A stretch of 64,000 nt of DNA, from assembly GCA_003134785.1 (NCBI GenBank), contig PLCN01000021.1, forward strand, positions 131,784-195,783, read 5' to 3'. This DNA is from Spartobacteria bacterium. GTDB lineage: Bacteria; Verrucomicrobiota; Verrucomicrobiia; Chthoniobacterales; UBA10450. Under the pieces are notes generated by a model that saw only the letters and a program-made list of their open reading frames with translations, was not told the origin of the DNA and ran no database searches. Made by a program: the position numbers and the translations under genes. This document shows, piece by piece, positions 54,679 through 64,000 of the stretch. How positions within the stretch are numbered: position 1 is the first letter of the stretch; the number at the start of each line of letters is the position of its first letter.

Positions 54679-55437
54679 ATGAAAACGGAAAGCAGATTCC
54701 CGGAAGAGCTTTTATGGGACGAACCCGAGCGGAGAGCGGGGCTGATCCGTGGGTTCTACGAACAGTATAACGAAAAGAAACCGAGCTACGGCGGTTGGGG
54801 CCATCAGCACGAGGAAATCAAAGCGCCATTTTATCGGAGGTGCCTGGAAGCGAATGGCCATGATGAAAGGAGTACCGGGGTGGACGTGGGTTGCCAGGGG
54901 GGAGTTCTGATTAACTTCGTGAACCTCATTTCATGGGTGGGGGTGGATATCGATAAGCGCGCTCTTAAAGTCGCGCGGGAGGCGGGCGTGGCCTGTCGCG
55001 AGATGGACTTCACGACGGCCATCGGTTTCCGCGACGAGTGCGTCGACGCGCTGATGATGACCGAAGTGCTGGAGCATCTGCCCTATCCTTCGATCACGGT
55101 GCGGGAAGTGCATCGGATTTTGAAGAAGAACCCGCGCAGTACCTATGTCGGGTCGGTTCCGCTGGACTACCATTTGCATCGGCGCTGGAAGGTAATGCGG
55201 GGCAAGCGGCTCTCGGGCGAGCAAACGCACGTGCATCACTTTTCTTTTCGCGAGCTGAATCGGCTGTTGCGTTTTTATTTCGAGAAGGTGGAATACTTGC
55301 CGCTCAGCGGCACGGCCGCGCGCCATCCGAAATTGAATCTGCCCTACAATTTGTTTGTGCGGGATATTGCCTGGGCGGCGTCGGGACCGAGGCCAAGTGT
55401 AGGGCAATGGGCATTGGTGGGGAAGGATTTACTGTAG
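54679..55437 (+). CDS. SAM-dependent methyltransferase
   Basis: 252 aa from ATG 54679 (a TTG lies one codon earlier). STGVDVGCQGGVLINFVN (motif I variant), WVGVDIDKRALKVAREAGV, CVDALMMTEVLEHLPYPSIT and VREVHRILKKN are class I methyltransferase motifs. Sugar or lipid substrate possible. The stop TAG at 55435-55437 belongs to the palindromic repeat at 55432-55543. Confidence 0.82.
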   Translation: MKTESRFPEELLWDEPERRAGLIRGFYEQYNEKKPSYGGWGHQHEEIKAPFYRRCLEANGHDERSTGVDVGCQGGVLINFVNLISWVGVDIDKRALKVAREAGVACREMDFTTAIGFRDECVDALMMTEVLEHLPYPSITVREVHRILKKNPRSTYVGSVPLDYHLHRRWKVMRGKRLSGEQTHVHHFSFRELNRLLRFYFEKVEYLPLSGTAARHPKLNLPYNLFVRDIAWAASGPRPSVGQWALVGKDLL

Positions 55438-55543
55438 CCGCTTCGCTGTGCGAAGCGCGGGAACAGACGTTGACGACAGATTCGATGTTGTTCTGCCAGC
55501 GTCGCTCTCTCTACCACGCCGCCCACAGGGCGGCGGCTACAGG
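55432..55543. repeat. palindromic repeat, TAGCCGCTTCGC family (copy 2)
   Basis: Starts ctgtagccgcttcgctgtgc gaagcg, ends ccacgccgcccacagggcgg cggctacagg. It supplies the stop of the methyltransferase on the left and abuts the stop of the convergent ADOP gene (55544) on the right. Confidence 0.75.
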
Positions 55544-57997
55544 TTATTCTGTTCGGAGCGCTTCGATGGGGTTGACGAGGCTCGCGCGGCGGGCGGGAAG
55601 ATAGCAGGCGATGAATGCGACGGCTGCGAGCGTAATGAGCGCTCCGATCAGCGCGGCCGCGTCAAGAGAACCGACGCGGTAGAGCAAGCTGTTCAAGGCG
55701 CGACTCGCCGCGAACGCGCCCACCAATCCGGCGACAAGACCAATGGCGATGAGCGAGATTCCCTGACTCAGAACAAGGCGCAGGACGTCGCTGCGGCTGG
55801 CCCCGAGGGCGAAGCGAATTCCCAATTCGCGGGTCCGTTGAGTGGTGCTCAGCGCCATGACGCCGTAGATGCCGACGCTCGAGAGGACCAGAGCGAGACC
55901 CGCGAACGCGCCGAGCAAGCTCATGGTCAGGCGGCGGGCGGCGAGACTCGCCCCAATATTTTTCTCCATGGTGGAAATGGAAGAAACCGGCTGGTCCGGA
56001 TCGATCGCCTGCACTTCGCGTTTCACGGCAGCGGCCAATGCGAGCGGATCGCCCGACGCGACCCGAACGAGAAGAGTAACGCTGTCGTTAGGCCGTTGGG
56101 CGGCGGGAAGGTACATCTGCGGAAAGTTCAGCTTCTCGACATTATCCTCGCCGGGCGCTTCGTTCCTCGTCCGCGCCACGATTCCGACGATGGTCAGCGG
56201 TGGAGGATCTTTTTTGAGCGTCTGGTTGTTGTCCATTTGCCGGCCGATCGGGTCCTGTCCGGGAAAATATCGCGTGGCCAAACTCTCATCGATAATGACC
56301 GAGCCAGGATTCTCCGCTACGTCCTGCGGACCGAACGCGCGCCCGCGAAGAATTGGCATGCCCATGACGCGGAAGTAATCGGGCGAAACCATGTTCATCT
56401 CCGCGGAAGGCTCCTGACCGGGTTGGTAAGCTGGAGTCCCCGTGATGTGGAAAGAGCTGTCCCATTCGTTGTCGTCAAAAGGGATGTTGACGCCGATGGC
56501 GGCGGCGGTGACGGACGGAAGCGCGGACACTTTCGCGAGCAATTGATTGTAGAAGGCCGTCACCTTTTCGTCCTTATCGTAACGCACGGTTGGGAGCGAG
56601 ACGGTCATGGTGAGAATGTTGCGCGGATCGAAGCCGAGCGGCGCTTGCTCGGCGTTCCAGAAACTCTTCAACATGAGTCCGCCCGCGGCGAGCAGGACGA
56701 CCGCGAGCGCAACCTGCGTGACGACGAGCGTCGCGCGCGCGCGCTGGCGCTGAGAACCATCACTGCTGCCACGCGCGCTTTCATGCAGGGCAAGTGCAAG
56801 CGAGCTGGTCCGCGAAATACGCCAGGCTGGCCAGAGCCCGACCAGCACTCCCGAGACCAGCGCCACGGCGACGGTAAATCCAAGCGCGACAAAATCGATG
56901 CGCGTTTCCTGGAAACGCGGAACGGTCGCGGGGCTGAGTGCGAGGATAGCATCGAGACTCCAGATCGCGAGCAGGACTCCGGCGAGTGCGCCGAGTAGCG
57001 CAAGGACGGCGCTTTCGGTGAGGACCTGGCGCGTCAGCCGCCAGCCGCTGGCGCCGAGTGCACTGCGCACGGCGAGTTCTTTTCCGCGCGCCAACATGCG
57101 CGCGAGCTGCAAGTTCGCCACGTTCGCGCAAGCGATGAGCAAGACGCAGGCGACTGCGCCCAGAAGGAGGTAAAGGCTGTGCCGATAGTCGCCCACGGAT
57201 GATTCCAGGAGCAATTCCGTGGTGATGCGGCGGCCGGTGTTGGAGTCGGGATATTTTTTCTCGAGGCCGGCGGCGATTGTCTCCAGATCGGCGCGAGCCT
57301 GGTCGAGCGTGACGCCGGATTTCAATCGCCCTAGCACGGCAAATCCGGGATGATTGTCGCGGCGAAGCACTCCTTCTTCCGTCCTGACATCTTCGAGCGG
57401 CACGTAGATTTCAGCGAGACGCGGAACACGAACGGCCGAGGGCAGAACACCGATGATCTCGCGCGAAATCCCATCGACGATAATGTGCTGGCCGAGAACC
57501 TCGCGGGATTTGCCGAAGCGGCGCCGCCACATGCCATCGGTAATCAGCGCCACTTTGGGGCCGTGCGGCACATCGTCCGCCTCGGTGAAATCGCGGCCGA
57601 GCTGCGGCGGCACACCGAGAATCGTGAGAAAATTCGCCGTGACCCGCGCGCCGCCGACGCGCTCCGGGGCGGTCCCCCCTTTTTCGCTTGAGAGGTTGTA
57701 GGATTCACGGCGGTAGAGCGTGAGGTCGGTGAAGGTTCGTTGCGAGGCGCGCCAATCGAGGAAGTTCGGATAACTGACGGAGCCGAACGGCATGGACGGC
57801 GCGCGTTCGCCGAACTTGATCAACCGCTCCGAATGCGGATAAGGCAGCGGCCGCAACAGGACGGCATTCACCACACTAAAGATTGCGGTGTTCGCGCCGA
57901 TGCCGAGCGCAAAGGCGAGCACGGCGAGAATGGCAAAGGCGGGCGATTTCGCGATCATGCGAAACGCGTAGCGGATGTCTTGAAGCAACGTTGGCAT
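55544..57997 (-). CDS. ADOP-type ABC permease, orphan (paralogue 2)
   Basis: 817 aa. Begins [40 protein letters not shown], then periplasmic core with GRDFTEADDVPHGPKVALIT, first FtsX block (GAVACVLLIACANVANLQLA RMLARGKELAVRSALGASGW), second core with RGRAFGPQDVAENPGSVIID and a final FtsX block (YGVMALSTTQRTRELGIRFA LGASRSDVLRLVLSQG) ending NPIEALRTE. No ATPase gene is adjacent. Less similar to the next two than they are to each other. Confidence 0.88.
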   Translation of the reverse strand: MPTLLQDIRYAFRMIAKSPAFAILAVLAFALGIGANTAIFSVVNAVLLRPLPYPHSERLIKFGERAPSMPFGSVSYPNFLDWRASQRTFTDLTLYRRESYNLSSEKGGTAPERVGGARVTANFLTILGVPPQLGRDFTEADDVPHGPKVALITDGMWRRRFGKSREVLGQHIIVDGISREIIGVLPSAVRVPRLAEIYVPLEDVRTEEGVLRRDNHPGFAVLGRLKSGVTLDQARADLETIAAGLEKKYPDSNTGRRITTELLLESSVGDYRHSLYLLLGAVACVLLIACANVANLQLARMLARGKELAVRSALGASGWRLTRQVLTESAVLALLGALAGVLLAIWSLDAILALSPATVPRFQETRIDFVALGFTVAVALVSGVLVGLWPAWRISRTSSLALALHESARGSSDGSQRQRARATLVVTQVALAVVLLAAGGLMLKSFWNAEQAPLGFDPRNILTMTVSLPTVRYDKDEKVTAFYNQLLAKVSALPSVTAAAIGVNIPFDDNEWDSSFHITGTPAYQPGQEPSAEMNMVSPDYFRVMGMPILRGRAFGPQDVAENPGSVIIDESLATRYFPGQDPIGRQMDNNQTLKKDPPPLTIVGIVARTRNEAPGEDNVEKLNFPQMYLPAAQRPNDSVTLLVRVASGDPLALAAAVKREVQAIDPDQPVSSISTMEKNIGASLAARRLTMSLLGAFAGLALVLSSVGIYGVMALSTTQRTRELGIRFALGASRSDVLRLVLSQGISLIAIGLVAGLVGAFAASRALNSLLYRVGSLDAAALIGALITLAAVAFIACYLPARRASLVNPIEALRTE

Positions 57998-58024
57998 AAG
58001 ATTTGAACTCGTTAGGCTAAATTT

Positions 58025-58101
58025 ATTGTAGGGCGTTTCTGTGAAACGCCGCCTATGAGAGGGATTCGCCGCGGCGGCGTCTTACAGAGACGCCCTACAA
58101 T
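58025..58101. repeat. palindromic repeat, GTAGGGCGTTTCTGTGAAACGCC family
   Basis: attgtagggcgtttctgtga aacgccgcc ... ggcggcgtcttacagagacg ccctacaat. Outer arms are perfect reverse complements. In the 115-bp gap between two ADOP genes. Confidence 0.75.
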
Positions 58102-58112
58102 TCGAAAGGAAT

Positions 58113-60572
58113 TCATTCGGCGCGCAAGGCGATGATTGGATCGACACGCGTCGCGCGTCGCGCTGGCAGCCACGCTGCGATAAAGGCGACGCCGGAAACG
58201 AGAACGACAATGGTAGCGAACGTAATCGGGTCCGACGCGCCGACGCCATAGAGAAGGCTGTTCAATAATCGGGTGGCGGCAAACGCGCCCACGACCCCGA
58301 TGGCTAAACTGATCCCGACGATCGTCATGGCCTGACCGACGACGAGGCGAAAGATTGAGCTTTTGGCCGCGCCCAAGGCGATGCGGAGCCCGATCTCACT
58401 CGTGCGCTGCGAAACGGAATACGCCATCACGCCGTAAATTCCGATCGCCGTCAGCAGCAAGGCGGTGCCGGCAAAAATCGAGAGCAACATGGCGTTGAAG
58501 CGAGGCTGGGCTAGCGCGCGGGCGAGGTATTCGTCAAAAACTCGGACGCGGACCAGCGGAATATTCCGATCGACGGCGGCAAGTTCGGAACGGACCGCGG
58601 AAGTTATGGCGGCGGGATTGGAGATGCTCGTGCGCGCCACGATCGACATCGAATCCATCGGGATTTGCGACGCGGACAAATACACTTCCGGCGTGAACTC
58701 CATGTTGAGCGTGCGGTGTTTCACGTTACCGACAAGGCCGACGATGGTGCGCATCAGCGGTTTCTCGTCGCCAATACCCCAGCTTGGCTTGATGTGTTTG
58801 CCTACGACATTCTGACCGGGAAAAAACTTCTGCACGAACTGCTCGTTCACGATCACAACCGGCGCGGATTTAAACTGGTCGGTTTCCTCGAAGCCACGGC
58901 CTTGCCGGACTGGAATGCCCATGGTTTTGAAATAATCGGAGCCCACGATCCGCATGGGGCTGTCGGGCTGTTGTCCTTCGGGTGCCGGATGTTCTTCGAT
59001 GTCGAAAGAGCTGACGTTGTTGCTTCCGCTAAGAGGAAGAGGCCACACCGCGGTCACGGATTCCACGCCGGGAATCGCCCGGAGCCGCAGCATGAGCTGA
59101 TCGAAAAATGTGATGATCTTTTCCGGGCCAGGATAAGCGGCTTCGGGAAGTCCAATGCGCGCCGTGAAGAGACGATCGGTGCGCATGCCGGTTTGCACCC
59201 GGCCGAGGCGAGCGAAGCTTTGAATCAACAAGCTTGCGCAAATGAGCAGGATCAACGCGAGCGCCACCTCCGTCATGACCAGGGCGTTGCGCACTCGATG
59301 TTTTCCCTCCATGCCGCCCGCGCCGCGGCTCCCTGATTTCAGCGCGGTATTGAGATCGACATGTGATGCCTGCCAGGCGGGAACCAGACCGAAAATGATG
59401 CCGGTCGCGAGCGAAAGCAGAAGAGTAAAACCAAGCACCACTCCATCCAGGCGAATCGTGCTGACACGCGGAATGTTCTGCGGCACCGCCGCGACCAGAG
59501 CTTCGGTTCCCCATTGCGCGATGAGCAAGCCGAGCAACCCGCCGAGTCCGGCGAGAAGCACGCTCTCGGTCAGCAGTTGACGAATGATCCGCCCGCGGCT
59601 CGCACCCAGAGCGGCGCGCAGAGCAATCTCTTTTCCGCGCACCGATGCGCGCGCGAGCATCAGATTGGCGACGTTCACGTTCGCGATGAGCAGCAGGCAA
59701 ACCACCGCGCCAAACAAAACGTAGAGCGCAGTCCGGACATCTCCGACCATTTCGTCCCGGAGCGGCTGCGATCCGGCGGACCAGTTCGTGTTGGTCTCCG
59801 GATACTTTTTTTCCAGCGTCGCGGCAATGGTGCGCAACTCCGCGGTCGCCTGGGCCAAAGGCACCCCGGTTTTTACGCGGGCAATTCCCAGCAGGCTGTG
59901 ACTGCCGCGCTGTTGCGTCATGGGCGTACTCCCATCCGGAGTCGACGCATCGTCGGCGATGGTGGTGTAAAGCTCGATCGAGTCGGTTTGGATGGGGAAT
60001 TGGAAACCCTGCGGCATCACACCAATCACCGTGTGAGGACGGCCATCCAGCATCAGGAGACGGCCGATCACATCATCGGCGCGATTGAAATGGCTCTGCC
60101 AAAATCCGTAACTCAGGACAACTTTGAGGCCGCCGGGTCCGCCCCCCGCTTGCTCATCCGCGCGCGCAAAGCCACGGCCCAGCATCGGCTTGATGCCAAG
60201 AACGTCGAAGAATTCGCTGCTCACTTTTTCTCCGCGCACGCTTTGCGCTTCCTTGTCATCCACTAGCGCGAGAGTGCGGTCGCGATAGACCGCCATGCTT
60301 GAAAAACTGCGGTTCTGTTCGCGGAAATCGAAAAAATCCGGATAGCACATCGAGGAGAGTCTGGGCGGCGACACGGTCTCGGTCAGATCGAAGCCGCCGA
60401 TGGCCACGAGTTGTTCGGGCGCCGCAAATGGCAGCGGCTTCAAGAGCACGGCGTTGACCACGCTGAAGATGGCGGTGTTCGCACCGATCCCGAGCGCGAG
60501 TGTAAGCACGGCGATCAAGGTGAAGCCGGGATGCTTTATCAGTTGGCGCAGTCCGTAGCGGATGTCAGTGAG
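58113..60572 (-). CDS. ADOP-type ABC permease, orphan (paralogue 3)
   Basis: 819 aa from ATG 60572 ([50 protein letters not shown]). Domain order as in the other ADOPs; second FtsX block ends [40 protein letters not shown] and [17 protein letters not shown]. Same length as paralogue 4 and visibly the closest relative to it, pointing to a recent tandem duplication. An in-frame ATG at 60596 would add eight residues. Confidence 0.88.
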   Translation of the reverse strand, partial: LTDIRYGLRQLIKHPGFTLIAVLTLALGIGANTAIFSVVNAVLLKPLPFAAPEQLVAIGGFDLTETVSPPRLSSMCYPDFFDFREQNRSFSSMAVYRDRTLALVDDKEAQSVRGEKVSSEFFDVLGIKPMLGRGFARADEQAGGGPGGLKVVLSYGFWQSHFNRADDVIGRLLMLDGRPHTVIGVMPQGFQFPIQTDSIELYTTIADDASTPDGSTPMTQQRGSHSLLGIARVKTGVPLAQATAELRTIAATLEKKYPETNTNWSAGSQPLRDEMVGDVRTALYVLFGAVVCLLLIANVNVANLMLARASVRGKEIALRAALGASRGRIIRQLLTESVLLAGLGGLLGLLIAQWGTEALVAAVPQNIPRVSTIRLDGVVLGFTLLLSLATGIIFGLVPAWQASHVDLNTALKSGSRGAGGMEGKHRVRNALVMTEVALALILLICASLLIQSFARLGRVQTGMRTDRLFTARIGLPEAAYPGPEKIITFFDQLMLRLRAIPGVESVTAVWPLPLSGSNNVSSFDIEEHPAPEGQQPDSPMRIVGSDYFKTMGIPVRQGRGFEETDQFKSAPVVIVNEQFVQKFFPGQNVVGKHIKPSWGIGDEKPLMRTIVGLVGNVKHRTLNMEFTPEVYLSASQIPMDSMSIVARTSISNPAAITSAVRSELAAVDRNIPLVRVRVFDEYLARALAQPRFNAMLLSIFAGTALLLTAIGIYGVMAYSVSQRTSEIGLRIALGAAKSSIFRLVVGQAMTIVGISLAIGVVGAFAATRLLNSLLYGVGASDPITFATIVVLVSGVAFIAAWLPARRATRVDPIIALRAE

Positions 60573-60621
60573 CATATTAGAAGTCCAGTATTCCAAGGCG
60601 GAGATGGGAAATCAGCTCTGA

Positions 60622-60750
60622 GGAGCGCAGGCTGCTAGCCTGCACCACCCGGCAGCCTGCCGGGTGGATCGTGGTGGTTGGCGTAAGCGTGAAGGCGAGC
60701 GGGTGTTCGCGGCAAGCTGCCGCGAACTGCAGGCTGGCAGCCTGCGCTCC
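60622..60750. repeat. palindromic repeat, GGAGCGCAGGCTGCCAGCCTGC family (copy 1)
   Basis: ggagcgcaggctgctagcct gcaccacccggcagcctgcc gggtgg ... tgttcgcggcaagctgccgc gaactgcaggctggcagcct gcgctcc. Nested palindromes inside an overall inverted repeat. Between two ADOP genes. Confidence 0.8.
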
Positions 60751-60791
60751 CCGAACGCAGACGCACGCGACGATCGCAGCTGATCGCATTT

Positions 60792-63251
60792 TCATTCGGC
60801 GCGAAGAGCGATGATGGGATCCACACGGGTGGCGCGACGTGCGGGCACCCAGGCTGCGATGAACGCGACCGCGGAGACGAGCAGCACGATGCCGATGAAC
60901 GTCACCGGATCGGACGCGCCGACGCCGAAGAGAAGGCTGTTCAACAAGCGAGTGGCGGCAAAGGCGCCGGCGACGCCGATCACCAGACTAATCGCCACCA
61001 GCGACATTGCCTGCCCGACGATGAGACGGAAGATGGATGATTGCGCGGCGCCGAGCGCGATGCGAATTCCGATTTCATTCGTGCGCTGCGCGACGGAGTA
61101 AGCCATCACGCCGTAAATGCCGATGGCCGTTAGCACGAGTGCGGTGCCGGCGAAAATCGAAATCAAGAGCGCGTTGAAACGCGGCCGCGCGAGCGAGCGC
61201 GAAATGTATTCGTCGAAAACCCGCACACTTCGCAGCGGAATTGTGCCGTCAAGCGAAGCCAGTTCTTTGCGCAAAGCATTCGTTAGACCGGCCGGATTCG
61301 CAACATTGGCGCGAACGACGATCGAGGTGATGTCCATCGGAATCTGCGTGCGCGCCAGATACTGCTCGGGTGAATCATCGTTCCTTAGCGAAAGGTGCTT
61401 CACATTTCCGACCACGCCGATGATCTCGCGCATTTTTTCGCCGGTATCATCCGCGCTGAATCCGGGCTTGATGCGTTTGCCGAGGACATTCTGTCCGGGA
61501 AAATATTTGTTCGCGAAACGTTCGTTCACGATCACGACCGGCGCCGAATCAAGACGATCGTCGTCGTTGAAAACGCGTCCCTGCTTCAACGGAATTCCCA
61601 TCGTTTGGAAATAATCAGTCGCGATGATTCGCACGGGCGCCGCAGCGCGCTGCCCTTCGGGCATCGGATGTTCTTCGATATCGAAATCAGTCACCATATT
61701 ACTTCCGCTCAAAGGCAACGGAACAATTGTGCTAGCCGATTCCACTCCGGGAAGCGCGCGGATACGGCTGAGAAATTGATCGTAAAACGCGATGATATTT
61801 TCGTTTTTCGGATACGAGACGCCGGGCAATTGCACGCTCGCGGTCAGCAAATGTTCCGTGTGCACACCCAAGGGCACGCGACCGAGCCGCGAGAAACTTT
61901 GGATGAGCAGCCCAGCGCAGATCAGCAACACAAGCGCGAGCGCGACTTCCGCCACAACGAGTCCGTTGCGCAAGCGGCCTTTGCTTTCCGCGCCGCTGCC
62001 GGTGCGGCTGCCGGATTTGAGCGAAGTGTTTAGATCAACATGCGAGGCCTGCCACGCGGGCACGAGTCCGAAAATAACGCCCGTGCCTAACGAGACCAAA
62101 AGCGTAAAGACGAGCACGACTCCATCGAGCTGAATCGTGCTGATGCGCGGAATGTTTTGCGGCACGGTGCGAATGAGCGCTTCCGTCCCCCATTGCGCGA
62201 TCAGTAATCCGAAGCCGCCGCCGAGCGCCGCGAGCAACAAACTTTCCGTGAGCAGTTGCCGCACGATTCGCGCGCGACTCGCGCCGACCGCGGCGCGTAA
62301 TGCCATTTCTTTTCCGCGCACCGATGCGCGCGCGAGCAGAAGATTTGCGACATTCGCATTAGCAATCAGCAAGACACACAGCACCGCGCCAAAAAGCACA
62401 TAAAGCGCGGTCCGCACGTCGCCGATCAAGTCTTCGCGCAAAGGTTTGGAGGCGACGCCGAAATACGAATTCGTGTCTGGATATTGTTTCTCCAGGTTCG
62501 CCGCGATCGTGGAAAGTTCCGCCTGCGCCTGCTCGATCGTCACACCAGGTTTTAGTCGCGCGATCGATTCGAGACTGTGACTGCCGCGGTTTTCCGTCTG
62601 CGGTTTTGAGCCATCAGCATTCGACGCGTCTTCTGCGATCGTGACGTAGGCATCGACGCCCTCGGACGAAATCGGATATTGAAAACCCGCCGGCATGACA
62701 CCGATGACGGTGAATGCACGGCGACTAAGTTCGACCGTGCGACCGAGCGCACTTGCTTCACCGCCGAAATGTTTTTTCCAAAAATCGTAGCTAATGATGA
62801 CCTTGAATCCGCCCGGCCCGCCGCCGGCCTGTTCATCTTCGCGCGCGAAGGTGCGACCGATGACGGGCTTAATGCCGAGGACATCGAACAAATCGGCGCT
62901 CGATTTCACGCCATGCAAACTGGTCGCACCTTCTTCGCTCTTTAGGGCAAAAGATTGATCCCGAAAAACGGCGATGCTGGAAAGTGTTTGGTTCTGCGCG
63001 CGAAAGTCGAAGAAGTCCGGATAGGAGAGCGAGTTCAACTGCGTCGTCGTCCTCTTCTCGCGCGTGTCTCTCATGCCGACGGCGATGAGTTGCTGTGATT
63101 CCGGAAATGGCAGCGGTTTCAAGAGCAGCGCGTTGACCACGCTGAAGATGGCGGTGTTCGCGCCGATCCCGAGTGCAAGCGTGAGCACGGCGACGATGGT
63201 GAAGGCGGGATGTTTCCAAAGTTGGCGTAAGCCGTAACGGATGTCGTTCAT
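60792..63251 (-). CDS. ADOP-type ABC permease, orphan (paralogue 4)
   Basis: 819 aa from ATG 63251 ([40 protein letters not shown]). The frame is open further to 63407 but that stretch is repeat DNA. Shares long identical runs with paralogue 3 (ASVRGKEIALRAALGASRGR versus [40 protein letters not shown] versus [20 protein letters not shown]). Inner-membrane permease without its own ATPase. Confidence 0.88.
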   Translation of the reverse strand: MNDIRYGLRQLWKHPAFTIVAVLTLALGIGANTAIFSVVNALLLKPLPFPESQQLIAVGMRDTREKRTTTQLNSLSYPDFFDFRAQNQTLSSIAVFRDQSFALKSEEGATSLHGVKSSADLFDVLGIKPVIGRTFAREDEQAGGGPGGFKVIISYDFWKKHFGGEASALGRTVELSRRAFTVIGVMPAGFQYPISSEGVDAYVTIAEDASNADGSKPQTENRGSHSLESIARLKPGVTIEQAQAELSTIAANLEKQYPDTNSYFGVASKPLREDLIGDVRTALYVLFGAVLCVLLIANANVANLLLARASVRGKEMALRAAVGASRARIVRQLLTESLLLAALGGGFGLLIAQWGTEALIRTVPQNIPRISTIQLDGVVLVFTLLVSLGTGVIFGLVPAWQASHVDLNTSLKSGSRTGSGAESKGRLRNGLVVAEVALALVLLICAGLLIQSFSRLGRVPLGVHTEHLLTASVQLPGVSYPKNENIIAFYDQFLSRIRALPGVESASTIVPLPLSGSNMVTDFDIEEHPMPEGQRAAAPVRIIATDYFQTMGIPLKQGRVFNDDDRLDSAPVVIVNERFANKYFPGQNVLGKRIKPGFSADDTGEKMREIIGVVGNVKHLSLRNDDSPEQYLARTQIPMDITSIVVRANVANPAGLTNALRKELASLDGTIPLRSVRVFDEYISRSLARPRFNALLISIFAGTALVLTAIGIYGVMAYSVAQRTNEIGIRIALGAAQSSIFRLIVGQAMSLVAISLVIGVAGAFAATRLLNSLLFGVGASDPVTFIGIVLLVSAVAFIAAWVPARRATRVDPIIALRAE

Positions 63252-63263
63252 CGTGAAATTTTC

Positions 63264-63288
63264 CTGTAGCGGCGGTCTATGACCGCCG
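63264..63288. repeat. half-copy of the GTAGCGGCGGTCTATGACCGCCG palindrome
   Basis: ctgtagcggcggtctatgac cgccg, left arm only, 13 bp upstream of an ADOP start (minus). Confidence 0.8.
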
Positions 63289-63298
63289 TGTCCCTTTG

Positions 63299-63443
63299 GG
63301 GAGCGCAGGCTGCCAGCCTGCACCGCCCGGCAGCTTGCCGGGCGGAGGTCGCGTTGAGGAAATGTGCGAGCCTGATCCGCAAAGACGCCGTCGGATGTTC
63401 GCGGCAAGCTGCCGCGAACTGCAGGCTGGCAGCCTGCGCTCCC
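63299..63443. repeat. palindromic repeat, GGAGCGCAGGCTGCCAGCCTGC family (copy 2)
   Basis: Same ends and nested arms as 60622-60750 (ggagcgcaggctgccagcct gcaccgcccggcagcttgcc gggcgg ... gcaggctggcagcctgcgct cc) with a different loop. Again between two ADOP genes. Confidence 0.85.
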
Positions 63444-63468
63444 CAGAGATCGGCAATCGTCCTTTTCG

Positions 63469-64000
63469 TCATTCCACGCGGAGCGCTTCGATTGGATTTA
63501 CTTTGGTGGCGCGATTGGCAGGAAGGAGACAGGCGATGAGCGCAACCGCACCAAGCAACAGCGTAATCGTGCCGAGCGTTAGCGGGTCCTGCGCGCTGGT
63601 GTTGAAAAGCATCGACCCCATCGCGCGTGAAGCGGCGAGCGTCGCGGCGAGGCCGATGATCAATCCAAGACCGATGAGCTTCCCACCTTGCGTGAGGACA
63701 AGGCGGAGGACGTCACGCTGTTGCGCGCCAAGCGCCATCCGGATGCCGAATTCGCCGGTGCGTTGCACCACGCTGTAAGCCATCACGCCGTAGATGCCGA
63801 CTGCGGCGATGACAAGCGCGACGAGTGAGAAAACCGTGAGCAGCGTCATCGCGAAACGCTGGCGCGCGATGCTGTCGGCCATGATTTCCTCGAGCGGACG
63901 GATGGTGCCGATGGGTTGGTCTTTGTCCACCGCGTAGACGGTTGGACGGATGGCGCCGAGCAACGCAGCCGGTGGACCGCTCGTGCGAATGACAACGTTG
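63469..64000 (-). CDS. ADOP-type ABC permease, C-terminal part (runs off the window)
   Basis: The frame is open from the window edge ([31 protein letters not shown]) to the stop at 63469 and ends [46 protein letters not shown] ... [17 protein letters not shown]. So a fourth ADOP in the row, 177 codons visible including the last FtsX block. Confidence 0.85.
   Translation of the reverse strand, partial: NVVIRTSGPPAALLGAIRPTVYAVDKDQPIGTIRPLEEIMADSIARQRFAMTLLTVFSLVALVIAAVGIYGVMAYSVVQRTGEFGIRMALGAQQRDVLRLVLTQGGKLIGLGLIIGLAATLAASRAMGSMLFNTSAQDPLTLGTITLLLGAVALIACLLPANRATKVNPIEALRVE

Noticed and set aside
55448-56998. 516-codon open frame on the plus strand
   Set aside because: Lies fully antisense to a clear ADOP permease gene; composition is Arg/Asp/Gly/His-rich as expected from a GC-rich shadow frame.

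Overview
Origin. The window is about 60% GC by eye, densely coded, and shows no rRNA, tRNA or CRISPR array that I could recognise. Five orphan MacB/FtsX-type permeases of the ADOP kind, a DUF5069 protein, a PEP-CTERM-like surface protein, a TIR-domain protein and many short palindromic repeats together suggest a soil bacterium of the Verrucomicrobiota (Chthoniobacterales-like); Acidobacteriota is the main alternative. This is inference from gene content, not a phylogenetic result.

Layout. 1-6.2 kb: amino-acid and amine metabolism (PLP dehydratase, Tat-exported flavin amine oxidase, secreted unknown, VOC protein, divergent aromatic amino-acid decarboxylase). 6.2-14 kb: a large secreted protein with a TP-rich linker, YceI, an unknown membrane protein, a PD-(D/E)XK-like protein, a small lipoprotein, DUF488, a thioredoxin-like ferredoxin, a cupin and an RraA-like protein. 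14-17 kb: the first ADOP permease and a zinc-ribbon coiled-coil protein. 17.5-21.6 kb: dnaK-groES-groEL. 21.9-27.4 kb: a rearranged zone with a broken small gene pair, a copy of the gdhA/kynA junction, a nucleotidyltransferase pair, gdhA, kynA and DUF5069. 27.5-36.3 kb: class D beta-lactamase, truncated TIR gene, and an eroded glycan-type island (three methyltransferases, a polytopic membrane protein, a lipoprotein sharing its terminal domain, a glycosyltransferase tail and a beheaded tyrosinase). 36.4-43.1 kb: amino-acid permease, small membrane proteins, an ECF sigma/anti-sigma-like/LTxxQ cassette, a CTERM-like protein and a cupin. 43.1-45.6 kb: mlaE-mlaF-mlaD-like lipid transport operon. 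46-51 kb: frameshifted conserved gene, CPBP protease, double FKBP, Cys-less racemase, DUF1801 and a decayed IS110 element. 51.4-64 kb: secreted proteins, a methyltransferase and four consecutive ADOP permeases on the minus strand, the last running off the end.

How it fits together. Most genes are ordinary housekeeping or envelope functions. The notable signal is genome plasticity: at least six families of palindromic repeats (some supplying stop codons), one visible segmental duplication, a breakpoint joining two beheaded genes, and several genes split by single-base changes in short homopolymers. The most system-like cassette is the ECF sigma factor with a one-span partner and two LTxxQ proteins (39.2-41.2 kb). 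I did not find a clearly new multi-gene defence or metabolic system.
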